Source: Nocardia kruczakiae NBRC 101016 (lineage in GTDB: Bacteria > Actinomycetota > Actinomycetes > Mycobacteriales > Mycobacteriaceae). Taken from it: 64,000 nucleotides of DNA. Of the stretch, positions 8,631-16,676 are shown piece by piece. A model generated the notes under the pieces. The model had not been told where the DNA came from. It was given only the letters and a program-made list of their open reading frames with translations, and made no database searches. Both the position numbers and the translations under genes were made by a program. The stretch covers positions 36,133 through 100,132 of the forward strand of contig NZ_BDBL01000020.1 in the NCBI RefSeq assembly GCF_001612965.1, read 5' to 3'. Positions within the stretch are counted from its first letter, which is position 1, and the number at the start of each line of letters is the position of its first letter.

Positions 8631-9863
8631 TCAGAGGTACGAGGTGTCGTTGACCAGCCGCACCGACGATCCGCCGTCGGGATAGAACTCGGCGATCGAC
8701 AGCGACGCCAGGTCCAGATGCAGCCGGTACAGCAGTGACGGGCCGACCTCCAACGCCAACTGCAGCAACGTCTTGATCGGCGTCACGTGGCTGACCACGA
8801 CGACGTTCTGTCCCGGATACAGCGCCAGCAGATCGCGGCGCGCACCCTCGACGCGTTCGCGCACCTGAGTGAAGCTCTCACCGCCGGGAGCGGGCAGCGA
8901 CGGATCACCGAGCCAGCACTGATGCAGTTCCGGATCCCGTTGCGCCGCTTCGGTGAACGTGAGACCTTCCCATTCGCCGAAGTCGGTTTCGGTCAATGCG
9001 TCCAGGACCCGCACCGGCACGTCGAGCGCTTGGGCCGCGGCCTGCGCGGTCTCACGCGCCCGGCCCAGTGGCGAGCTCACGACCGCGGCGATATCGCCTT
9101 TGGCGGCAAGGTATTTCGCGGCACGGGCCGCCTGTTCGCGACCGAGCGCGGTGAGTTCCGGATTGCCGCGGCCGGAATACCGTCGCTCCACGGACAATTC
9201 GGTCTGACCGTGACGCAGCAGCAACAGCCGGGTCGGCCGCCCGCGGGCGCCGGTCCAGCCCGGGCCGGATGCCGGGGCCGTCTCCTGCACGACCGGATCC
9301 TCGTGCGCGGCACGGGCGTCGGCCGCTTCGTCGATCCAGCTCGGAAGCTCGGCTTCGACGCCGCGTGCCGAATCCTGGGCGGCCGATTCCGGTTCGGCCA
9401 CGCTGTCGATCACCGGCCGCTCGGTATCCGCCTCGCGCACCTCCGCGACCACCACCGCATCGTCCATGGCCTCGTTGGCGAGCCGATCGGCGTGCGAATT
9501 CTGCTCGCGCGGAATCCATTGGAAACCTACCCGATCGAAGCCCGCGACCAGCTGCCGGGCTCGCTCGGCGAGCGGAATCATGGCCGCGTGCTTGACCTTC
9601 CAGCGCCCCGACATCTGTTCGACGACGAGTTTGGAATCCATCCGCACCTCGACGGTGCGCGCGCCCAGTTCGGCGGCGGCGGCCAAACCCGCGATGAGAC
9701 CGCGGTATTCGGCGACATTGTTCGTGGTGACGCCCAGATATTCGCGACGTTCGGCGAGGATCGTGGCGCGGTCGGAATCCCAGATCACCGCGCCGTAGCC
9801 GGCCGGGCCGGGATTACCTCGCGAGCCACCGTCGGCCTCGACGATCACCGTGCGTACCGTCAT
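8631..9863 (-). CDS. bifunctional RNase HI / acid phosphatase (Rv2228c-type)
   Basis: 410-residue fusion. Residues 1-140 are an RNase HI domain with acidic catalytic residues D11, E52, D76 and D126 (VEADGGSRGNPGPAG, NVAEYRGL, MDSKLV, NSHADRLANE), which cleaves RNA in RNA-DNA hybrids. After an acidic linker, residues 212-410 form a histidine phosphatase domain with R217-H218-G219, ERRYSGRGNPELT and the later SHVTPIKTLL. This domain order is that of M. tuberculosis Rv2228c, where the second domain acts as an alpha-ribazole or general acid phosphatase. The ATG at 9863 is chosen because the RNase motif begins there. The gene follows the zinc-ribbon gene by 10 bases. Confidence 0.93.
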   Translation of the reverse strand: MTVRTVIVEADGGSRGNPGPAGYGAVIWDSDRATILAERREYLGVTTNNVAEYRGLIAGLAAAAELGARTVEVRMDSKLVVEQMSGRWKVKHAAMIPLAERARQLVAGFDRVGFQWIPREQNSHADRLANEAMDDAVVVAEVREADTERPVIDSVAEPESAAQDSARGVEAELPSWIDEAADARAAHEDPVVQETAPASGPGWTGARGRPTRLLLLRHGQTELSVERRYSGRGNPELTALGREQAARAAKYLAAKGDIAAVVSSPLGRARETAQAAAQALDVPVRVLDALTETDFGEWEGLTFTEAAQRDPELHQCWLGDPSLPAPGGESFTQVRERVEGARRDLLALYPGQNVVVVSHVTPIKTLLQLALEVGPSLLYRLHLDLASLSIAEFYPDGGSSVRLVNDTSYL

Positions 9864-9873
9864 CGCCGGCCCG

Positions 9874-10611
9874 TCACAATCCGGACTGCTTGGTGCGCAC
9901 CATGATCGCACCGCATTCGGGACAGCGGACCACGACCTGCGGATCGGTCTTGGCGATCCGGGCGATCTCGCCGCGGTCGAGTTCGATCCGGCAGGCGCCG
10001 CACCGGCGGGCCTGCAACAGCGCCGCGCCGACGCCGTGCTGGGCGCGCTGCTTGTCGTAGATCGCGAGCAGTTCGTCCGGGAATCCGGCGACGAGCTGTG
10101 CGCGGTCGGCGTCGCAGCGCTGCGCGGCCACATCCAGGTCGGCGACCGCGTCGTCGCGACGGCTCTGCGCGAGGGTCAGATCCTCCTCGGCGCGCGAGAG
10201 GTTGGCGCCGGCGTGCTGGTGATCGGCCTCGGCGGCCTCGCGCCGCTCCATCACCTCGAGCAGTTCGTCCTCGAGGACCCCGCGCCGGCGTTCCAGGCTG
10301 CCGAGTTCGTGCTGCAATTCCGAGAGCTGCTTCGCGCCCACGTTGCCGCCCTCGAGCATGCCGCGGTCGCGCGCCTCGCGTTTGCGCACGGCGTCGATCT
10401 CGCCCTCGAGTTTGCGAATGTCGCGGTCGAGATCGTCGAGCTGGATCTCGACCTTGACCGCCGCATCCTTGCGGTCGGTGCGTTCGGCTTCCAGCCGCTG
10501 CACTTCCTGCTGTTCGGGCAGCACCTTGCGGCGATGCGCGATCCGCGTCAGCTCGGCGTCGACGGCCGCGAGGTCGAGCAGTTTGGCCTGGATCGGTGGT
10601 TCGACATTCAA
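9874..10611 (-). CDS. coiled-coil protein with C-terminal C4 zinc ribbon (Rv2229c-type)
   Basis: 245 residues. Most of the chain is a charged heptad-rich coiled coil (for example LEAERTDRKDAAVKVEIQLD), ending in a zinc ribbon with Cys204, Cys207, Cys230 and Cys233 (CGAC and CPEC pairs). The family is near-universal in actinobacteria and always next to the RNase H/phosphatase and NIF3 genes. It is structurally related to trafficking or nucleic-acid scaffolds, but the biochemical role is unknown. The gene heads the two-gene unit with the RNase H fusion. Confidence 0.92.
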   Translation of the reverse strand: MNVEPPIQAKLLDLAAVDAELTRIAHRRKVLPEQQEVQRLEAERTDRKDAAVKVEIQLDDLDRDIRKLEGEIDAVRKREARDRGMLEGGNVGAKQLSELQHELGSLERRRGVLEDELLEVMERREAAEADHQHAGANLSRAEEDLTLAQSRRDDAVADLDVAAQRCDADRAQLVAGFPDELLAIYDKQRAQHGVGAALLQARRCGACRIELDRGEIARIAKTDPQVVVRCPECGAIMVRTKQSGL

Positions 10612-10837
10612 CGCGGGACGTACTCCTCGACACTATGGACGGTTGCGGAGCGACGGGCAGCGGGTGCGCGACGCCGGTGCTCAACCGTACTCTGCCTGCG
10701 GCCGGTTTCGCCCCAACCCCGCATCGCCCGCCCGCGACCACCGGATACGCGGTCGAACGCGGTGCGCCGGGGTGCCGGTTCGCGGGTCCACCGACAACTC
10801 GAGTGCGGTGCCGCCGCCACTGTGACACCCTGACCGG

Positions 10838-11281
10838 ATGGCCGAACATCGCTATCGCGTGGACGTGGTGTGGACCGGTGCCACCACCGATTACCGCTCG
10901 TATTCGCGCAATCACGAGGTGCTCGCCGAGGGGCGGCCGCCGCTGCAGGGGTCGGCGGACCCGGTCGTCGGCCGGGGCGACGCGACCCGCTGGAATCCCG
11001 AGCAACTCCTGGTCGCCTCGCTCTCGGAGTGCCACATGCTGTGGTACCTGCATCTGTGCGTCGAGGCCGGAATCGTGGTGATCGACTATCTCGACGAGGC
11101 CGAAGGCGTGATGAACGATCAGCGCTTCGAACACGTCACCTTGCGCCCGCGCGTCACCATCACCGACGCCGCCCTGGCCGGGCAGGCTCGCGCACTGCAC
11201 GCGGAGGCCAACAAGCGCTGCTTCATCGCCAACTCGGTCAATTTCCCGGTCGACCACGAGCCCGCCATCCGGACCGAGTGA
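10838..11281 (+). CDS. OsmC family protein
   Basis: 147-residue OsmC/Ohr-fold protein, a thiol-dependent peroxidase family that reduces organic hydroperoxides. The two expected redox cysteines are present: SLSECHMLWYLHLC on the central helix and NKRCFIANSVNFPV near the C terminus. The segment ATRWNPEQLLVASLSEC is diagnostic. The gene is divergent from the zinc-ribbon gene and sits inside a block whose mycobacterial counterpart lacks it. Whether it acts on peroxides or is a non-redox relative is not certain. Confidence 0.9.
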   Translation: MAEHRYRVDVVWTGATTDYRSYSRNHEVLAEGRPPLQGSADPVVGRGDATRWNPEQLLVASLSECHMLWYLHLCVEAGIVVIDYLDEAEGVMNDQRFEHVTLRPRVTITDAALAGQARALHAEANKRCFIANSVNFPVDHEPAIRTE

Positions 11282-11302
11282 ATCCGCGCCGGTCAGGGCC
11301 CG

Positions 11303-11342
11303 TCGCGTGGTGGTTCAGGAGCGGGCTCGCCACCGAACGCGA
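11303..11342. terminator. hairpin between convergent OsmC and NIF3 genes
   Basis: TCGCGT-GGTGG on the left pairs with CCACC-(GA)-ACGCGA on the right across a 16-base loop. It is placed between two convergent stop codons, as expected of a bidirectional terminator, though no U tract is present. Confidence 0.45.
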
Positions 11343-11391
11343 CTGACTGAGTGCCCCGCGGTGATCAGCGTGCGTATCGCAGCTGTCCGCG

Positions 11392-12537
11392 TCAGTCGTC
11401 GGCGGCGCCGAGGGTCCACGGATCGGTACGGAGAGTGCTGACCCGGGTCTCCACTCCCGGAAGAGCTTCCCGCACAATGCCTTCCGCTTGGCCGCACCAG
11501 GGGAATTCGCTGGCCCAATGGGCGACGTCGACGAGTGCGGGACCGCCCGCGCGCAGGTGTTCGTCGGCGGGATGGTGGCGCAGGTCGGCGGTGACGTAGG
11601 CGTCGACGCCGAGCTTCGCGACCGTGCCCAGGAAGGAATCGCCGGCTCCGCCGCATACCGCGACCGTGCGGATCTCACGGTCGGGATCGCCGGCCGCCCG
11701 CACACCCCACGCGGTGCCGGGCAGGGCGGCGCGCACGCGAGCGGTGAAGGCGCGCAACGTTTCCGGTTCCGGCAGGGTGCCGATGCGCCCGAGGCCCTGC
11801 GCCGAAGGCAGCGCCGCGCGTTCGGTGACGTCGAAGGCCGGTTCCTCGTAGGGGTGGGCGGCACGCAGCGCGGCCAGCACCGCGGCGCGGGCCGACGGCG
11901 GTGCCACCACCTCGACACGGTCCTCCTCGACGAATTCCAGGTCGCCGACCTGCCCGATCGCCGGATTCGCCCCCGCCATCGGCCGGAACTGCCCCGTTCC
12001 CGGCACCCGCCAGCCGCATTCGCGATAGAACCCGGCGCCGCCCGCGCCCGCCTCGAACATCGCCGCCAGCACCGCGTCGGTGTGCGCGCGCGGAATGAAC
12101 ACCACCCAGGTGTCCACCGGCGCCACCGATTTCTGTTCCAGCGGCCCGGTCACCGTCAGCCCGAGCGTGTGGGCGAGGGCATCCGACACTCCGGGATCGG
12201 CCGAATCGGCGTTGGTGTGCGCGGTGAACAACGCACAGTCGTTGCGGATCAGCCGATGCAGCAACGCACCCTTCGGGGTACTCGCGGCCACGGTGTCGAC
12301 ACCGCGCAACAGCAACGGGTGGTGCACGACCAAAGCCTGTGCGCCCCAATCGATCGCCTGGTCGACGACGGCGGCGGTGGCGTCGACCGCGAACAGCACC
12401 CGCGAGACGGAGGCCGCGGGATCACCACAGACCAGCCCCACCGAATCCCAGGACTCCGCCAGCCGAGGCGGATACGCGCCGTCGAGGACATCGATCAAGT
12501 CCTTCAGCGTCACAACAGAATTCGTCGCTGTCACCAC
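11392..12537 (-). CDS. NIF3-like dinuclear metal protein (Rv2230c-type)
   Basis: 381-residue NIF3/YbgI family protein forming a toroidal hexamer with a dinuclear metal site. The hallmarks VVHHPLLLRG, HTNADSADPGVSDALA and the late DVAHWASEFPWC segment supply the metal ligands. The length above 370 residues shows the usual PII-like inserted domain (AHTDAVLAAMFEAGAG...YRECGWRVPGTGQFRP) of bacterial long forms. It is proposed to be a GTP cyclohydrolase-like or amidohydrolase protein, but the physiological role is unsettled. It lies 100 bases after cobC on the same strand. Confidence 0.93.
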   Translation of the reverse strand: MVTATNSVVTLKDLIDVLDGAYPPRLAESWDSVGLVCGDPAASVSRVLFAVDATAAVVDQAIDWGAQALVVHHPLLLRGVDTVAASTPKGALLHRLIRNDCALFTAHTNADSADPGVSDALAHTLGLTVTGPLEQKSVAPVDTWVVFIPRAHTDAVLAAMFEAGAGGAGFYRECGWRVPGTGQFRPMAGANPAIGQVGDLEFVEEDRVEVVAPPSARAAVLAALRAAHPYEEPAFDVTERAALPSAQGLGRIGTLPEPETLRAFTARVRAALPGTAWGVRAAGDPDREIRTVAVCGGAGDSFLGTVAKLGVDAYVTADLRHHPADEHLRAGGPALVDVAHWASEFPWCGQAEGIVREALPGVETRVSTLRTDPWTLGAADD

Positions 12538-12637
12538 CGCACCTCCACCGTTTCGCCGTTCCGGTCATTATCCACGCCGATGCCGCCTGCCGGGCCGGAC
12601 CGCGCCGCGAGCCACCTGGTCGCCTGGGCGCCGATCC

Positions 12638-13870
12638 TCACAGCCCGACGGCCTCGATCGCGGCGATCAGACGTTCCACGGCGGCGTGGTCGCGGACCGC
12701 CAGGCGCAGAAATTCGGTGCCGAGCCCCGGGAAGGTGTCACCCCGGCGGACACCGATGTTCTTGTCCGCCAGGTGTTTCCGCAGCAACTCGCCGTCGGGC
12801 ACGCGGATCAGCAGGAAGGGGCCGGCGGCCGGTTCGTGCACGTCGATACCGAGGGCGCGCAGGCGGGGAATCATCGCCTCCCGCTCGGCCACGATCCGGG
12901 CCGCACTCGCCTCGGCCTGCGCGATCGCATGCGCTTCGCAGGTCGCCGCGATCGCCTCGAGCTGCAACGTACCGAGGGGCCAATGCGCGCGACCGTGGTT
13001 CAACCGGGCCAGCAGCGCGGACGGGCCCAGCAGATATCCGCACCGCAACCCGGCCAGCGCCCAGGTCTTGGTCAGGCTGCGCAAGACCAGGACATCCGGA
13101 TAGGACCGTTCCGCAAGCGATTCCGGTTCGCCCGGTACCGCATCGGCGAACGCCTCGTCGACCACCACGATGCGACCGGGCCGCCGCAGCGATTCGATCG
13201 CGGCGCGAGGATGCAGCACCGAGGTCGGATTGGTGGGATTACCGAGCACCACCAGATCGGCGTCCTCGGGGACCAGCGCCCCGGCCAGCTCGTAGGGCGG
13301 CGCCAGCACCACCCGCACCACCGGAACATCCGCCTCGCGCAGCGCGAGTTCCGGTTCGGTGAAGGACGGATGGATGACGGCCGCCAGCCGAGACCCCAGC
13401 CGCGGCAACAGCGCGAACCCCTCCGCGGCCCCGGCCAGCAGCAACACCTCTTCCGCCGCGCGCCCGTGCCGTGCCGCGACGATCGCGCGCACCGCCTCGG
13501 CCTCCGCCTCGGACGGATACCGCCCCAGTTCCGGCAATCGCGCCGCCAGCCGCCGCAACAACCACTCCGGGGGCGCGTCGCCGCGCACATTCACCGCGAA
13601 GTCGAGCATCCCCACCCGCACATCGCGGTCCCCGTGGTGGCGCAGCGCCGAACGATCGACCTGCAAACCACCGAATTCAGCACCGCCGGACACCGCACCG
13701 TCGTGCAACGCACCCCCGGGCTCCCGCACGCGGTCGTCGCGCACGGCAGAACCCGCACGCGTCGCATCTGCCTCGGCTGCGCGTCCGTCCCGACGGGTAT
13801 CGCTCGGGCGGTCCGGGCCTCGGTGCGACCGCGTGCCGGCGGTCGTGGGGGTGTCCTCGGGCACAGCCAC
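12638..13870 (-). CDS. cobC: CobC-like PLP-dependent aminotransferase/threonine-phosphate decarboxylase (Rv2231c-type)
   Basis: Fold-type I PLP enzyme. It is the Rv2231c homologue placed next to cobalamin genes, probably supplying the aminopropanol arm of cobalamin or acting on histidinol phosphate-like substrates. Catalytic Lys268 is in SLTKTWALAGLRCGY, NPTNPT is at 211-216, and the cofactor-stacking VVDEAF around 237-241. The chain reads 410 residues from a GTG at 13870, but the first 70 or so residues are polar and unlike the fold, so a start nearer VGMLDFAVNVRG is possible. The gene is divergent from ptpA with under 50 bases between, so their promoters overlap. Confidence 0.85.
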   Translation of the reverse strand: MAVPEDTPTTAGTRSHRGPDRPSDTRRDGRAAEADATRAGSAVRDDRVREPGGALHDGAVSGGAEFGGLQVDRSALRHHGDRDVRVGMLDFAVNVRGDAPPEWLLRRLAARLPELGRYPSEAEAEAVRAIVAARHGRAAEEVLLLAGAAEGFALLPRLGSRLAAVIHPSFTEPELALREADVPVVRVVLAPPYELAGALVPEDADLVVLGNPTNPTSVLHPRAAIESLRRPGRIVVVDEAFADAVPGEPESLAERSYPDVLVLRSLTKTWALAGLRCGYLLGPSALLARLNHGRAHWPLGTLQLEAIAATCEAHAIAQAEASAARIVAEREAMIPRLRALGIDVHEPAAGPFLLIRVPDGELLRKHLADKNIGVRRGDTFPGLGTEFLRLAVRDHAAVERLIAAIEAVGL

Positions 13871-13916
13871 CTACCCTACGTGGCCGCCGCCCGCACCGAC
13901 CGGCCACAATGGGTGC

Positions 13917-14411
13917 GTGGGCGAGCTGCATGTGACCTTCATCTGCACCGGCAATATCTGCCGGTCGCCGATGGCCGAAAAGATCTTCGCCGCGCATCTG
14001 GAACGAGCCGGACTGGCCGATCGGGTGCGCGTGAGCAGCGCCGGCACCACCGCCTGGCATGTCGGCTCGGACGCCGACCCGCGCACGACCGCCCTGCTCA
14101 CCCGGCACGGATATCCGATCGGGCACGTCTCGGCCATGATCGGGCCCGATCATCTCGACGCCGATCTGCTGATCGCCCTGGATTCCGACCACGACCGGGA
14201 ACTGACCCGGCTGCGGATTCCGGAAGCGCGGCGGCGACTGCTGCGCAGCTTCGACCCCGGCGCCGACGATCACGACGTGCCCGATCCCTACTACGGCGAC
14301 GACACCGATTTCGAGCTCGTGCGCGAACAGATCGAGGCGGCCGTCCCGGCGCTGCTGGCCTGGGTGCGCGAACAACTCGGCGAACCCGCGACGACCGGAC
14401 CGCGACAATGA
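13917..14411 (+). CDS. ptpA: low-molecular-weight protein tyrosine phosphatase (PtpA-type)
   Basis: 164-residue LMW-PTP with the P-loop CTGNICRS (nucleophile Cys10, Arg16) and general acid Asp123 in DPYYGDDTDFE. The tandem tyrosines of that loop match those phosphorylated in M. tuberculosis PtpA. The GTG at 13917 is chosen because it gives MGELHVTFICTGN; upstream codons belong to an unrelated frame. The stop overlaps the SURF1 start (ATGA), so the two are translationally coupled. In mycobacteria the preceding gene is the kinase PtkA, which is absent here. Confidence 0.93.
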   Translation: MGELHVTFICTGNICRSPMAEKIFAAHLERAGLADRVRVSSAGTTAWHVGSDADPRTTALLTRHGYPIGHVSAMIGPDHLDADLLIALDSDHDRELTRLRIPEARRRLLRSFDPGADDHDVPDPYYGDDTDFELVREQIEAAVPALLAWVREQLGEPATTGPRQ

Positions 14412-15433
14412 GCATCCTGCGCCGGCTCACGTTCCTCCTGCGGCCCAGCTGGGCGATTCTGGCGGTCGTCGTGGTCGCGTTCGCCTATCTGTGTTTCACC
14501 GTGCTCGCGCCCTGGCAGCTGGGCAAGAACACCTCGACGTCGCATCGCAACAACCTGATCGCGGCCTCGGTGAACGCCGACCCGGTTCCGGCGAAGAATC
14601 TGCTGAACACCGGCGAGGGCACACCACCGGCCGGGACGAATCCGGCCGACACCGAATGGCGGCGGGTCATCGCCACCGGTAGCTATGTGCCGAATTCGAT
14701 GGTGGTCGAGCGTTTGCAGCGGCTCAACGATCAGCCCGCCTACGGGGTGCTGGCCGCGTTCCGGCTCGACGACGGCCGGGTCGTGCTGGTCGATCGCGGC
14801 CTGATCGCGGCGGTGAACGGCTCGGATCTGCCGATGATCGCGGAACCGCCGTCGGGTCCGCAGCACATCGAGGGACGGGTGCGCAGATCCGAGGGCGTCG
14901 TCCCCGGCAAGGATCCGATGGTCCGCGACGGCCTGCGTCAGGTGTACTCGGTCGACACCGCTGCGCTCTCCACCGTCCTCGGCACGCCGCTGACCGGCTT
15001 CGCCACCGGTGAGCACGGCGGCTATCTGCAGTTGGACGCGGGCCAGCCCGGCGCCTTCACCCCGGAAGCGCTCCCCCAGCTCGACGCGGGCCCGTATCTG
15101 TCCTACGGCCTGCAGTGGATCGCGTTCGGTGTCATGGCCCCGCTCGGCCTCGGCTACTTCGTCTACGCCGAACTCCGTGAACGCCGCCGCGACCGTGCCG
15201 CTGCCGCGGCGGCCACGGCCACTCCGAGTGACCAGGTTCCGGCGATGAGCACCGCCGGATCGCACGCCGAATCGGCAAGCACCGCAACCGAAGACACGAG
15301 CACCGGTCCGGCCGTCCCTTCGGACCCGGCTCCGACGCAAGCCGAGACGACGCCCGCATCCGACGAATCACCGGCGAAACCACGTACCACCGCGGACCGC
15401 CTCGCCGACCGCTACGGCAACGGCCGCCGCTGA
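14408..15433 (+). CDS. SURF1 family protein
   Basis: 341 residues. SURF1 proteins help assemble haem-copper oxidases, and the actinobacterial member (Rv2235 type) is presumed to serve the aa3 oxidase. An N-terminal membrane helix (WAILAVVVVAFAYLCFTVLAPWQLG) and a second one near residues 235-255 (LQWIAFGVMAPLGLGYFVYAE) bracket an extracytoplasmic domain containing EWRRVIATGSYV and VLVDRGLI. The C-terminal tail of about 80 residues is Ala/Thr/Glu-rich and disordered. It overlaps ptpA by four bases. Confidence 0.92.
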   Translation: MSILRRLTFLLRPSWAILAVVVVAFAYLCFTVLAPWQLGKNTSTSHRNNLIAASVNADPVPAKNLLNTGEGTPPAGTNPADTEWRRVIATGSYVPNSMVVERLQRLNDQPAYGVLAAFRLDDGRVVLVDRGLIAAVNGSDLPMIAEPPSGPQHIEGRVRRSEGVVPGKDPMVRDGLRQVYSVDTAALSTVLGTPLTGFATGEHGGYLQLDAGQPGAFTPEALPQLDAGPYLSYGLQWIAFGVMAPLGLGYFVYAELRERRRDRAAAAAATATPSDQVPAMSTAGSHAESASTATEDTSTGPAVPSDPAPTQAETTPASDESPAKPRTTADRLADRYGNGRR

Positions 15434-15477
15434 CCGCGAAGGTGGTCCGGGACCGGCAACACCTGGACACCGCGGCC

Positions 15478-16569
15478 CTACTCCGGCAATTCGGCCCGAA
15501 CCGACCGGCGGCGGCAGAACGCATACGCAGCCGCTGCCACCGCGGCCGCCAGCTGCACTCCGTTCGACAATCGCACCGCTCGCCGCAGATCGGGTACCTG
15601 CGGAGTCCGCCCGCTGCCCAGCACCGGCCGCATCTCGATCCCGTGCCGGTACTCGGTCCGCCCGCCCAGCGCGACGCCCAGCGCACCGGCCATCGTGGCT
15701 TCGGCGACGCCCGCATTGGGGCTCGGATGTGATCCGGCGTCGCGGCGCCACGCCCGCCACGCATCGCCGGGCCGGCCGCCTGCCAGCGGTGCGAGCGCGA
15801 CGGTCAGCGCACCGCTCACCCGCGCGGGCAGCAGATTCGCGAGATCGTCGACCCGCGCGGCGGCCCAGCCGAAGTTGCGGTACCGCTCGTTGCGATAGCC
15901 GACCATCGCGTCGAGGGTGTTGATCGCGCGGTAGCCCAAGATGCCGGGCACACCCGCGATCGCACCCCACACCAGCGGCGCGACGGTGGCGTCGGAGGTG
16001 TTCTCGGCGATGGATTCGACTGCGGCACGGGCCAATCCGTCGGCATCGAGCACCTCGGGATCGCGTCCGCACAGCGAGGGCAGCACCTCCCGCGCACCGC
16101 TCAACTCGCCCGCCTCCAGCCGATCCGCCATATCGCGTCCGGTCCGGGCGAGCGTGGTGCCGCCGAGCGCGATCCATGTGCCGACCGCGGTGATCACGAC
16201 GGTGCCGAGTCCCGCGCGCAGACCGGAGCGCCCCTGCGCTGCCCGAGGGGCGCTGCACCCGCCCCGCTTGCGCCCGGCCGCGACGCCTCTCCTCCGCCGA
16301 TCCGACCCCGCCACCGCGCCGCGCCCACGGCTGCTTCCCGATTGCCGGCCGGCGATTTCCGCACCGGCACTCAGCGCGACGACCCCGCCCACCAAGACGA
16401 TCTCGTGCACGATCCCGGCGGCACGCGTATCGCGGTACCAGGGCGATTCCAGCGCGGCCGCCGCCGACCCGAACAGCGCCACCGGATGCCCGCGCCGCGG
16501 ATCTCCGAATATCCGATCCGCCGCGAATCCGATCAGCAGTCCCGCGGCCCGCGCCGTTCCATATCGCAC
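15478..16569 (-). CDS. cobD: cobalamin biosynthesis protein CobD/CbiB
   Basis: 363-residue integral membrane protein that converts adenosylcobyric acid to adenosylcobinamide or its phosphate. Conserved signatures are FGDPRRGHPVALFG, ESIAENTSDATVAPLVWGA, GYRAINTLDAMVGYRNERY and HPSPNAGVAEA. It resembles Rv2236c, but residues about 72-118 form an extra Arg/Gly-rich low-complexity segment where homologues have a short linker. This insertion lies between two membrane segments and is probably a cytoplasmic loop. It converges with the SURF1 gene and is divergent from the sigma factor. Confidence 0.92.
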   Translation of the reverse strand: MRYGTARAAGLLIGFAADRIFGDPRRGHPVALFGSAAAALESPWYRDTRAAGIVHEIVLVGGVVALSAGAEIAGRQSGSSRGRGAVAGSDRRRRGVAAGRKRGGCSAPRAAQGRSGLRAGLGTVVITAVGTWIALGGTTLARTGRDMADRLEAGELSGAREVLPSLCGRDPEVLDADGLARAAVESIAENTSDATVAPLVWGAIAGVPGILGYRAINTLDAMVGYRNERYRNFGWAAARVDDLANLLPARVSGALTVALAPLAGGRPGDAWRAWRRDAGSHPSPNAGVAEATMAGALGVALGGRTEYRHGIEMRPVLGSGRTPQVPDLRRAVRLSNGVQLAAAVAAAAYAFCRRRSVRAELPE

Positions 16570-16603
16570 CGGGCGAGACTATCGGCCGCCTCCGGCACCC
16601 CGA

Positions 16604-16630
16604 TGTCACACTCGGCACGGCGGCATCGTC
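16604..16630 (+). promoter_or_regulatory. ECF41-type sigma promoter
   Basis: TGTCACA at 16604-16610 and CGTC at 16627-16630 are separated by exactly 16 bases, matching the published ECF41 consensus of a TGTCACA -35 box and a CGTC -10 box. It lies about 47 bases before the sigma gene, whose product belongs to that group, so autoregulation is expected. Confidence 0.7.
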
Positions 16631-16676
16631 ACCATAGGGAAGCATCCGGGCGGTGGGCCCGCACGGCGAGACGAGG

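Noticed and set aside
10822..10828. TGTGACA (TGTCACA on the minus strand) near 10822, considered as a second ECF41 promoter
   Set aside because: No CGTC is found 15-17 bases downstream on the minus strand.
12080..14407. Upstream extension of the SURF1 frame back to 12080
   Set aside because: It is antisense to NIF3 and cobC; the true start at 14408 overlaps the ptpA stop.
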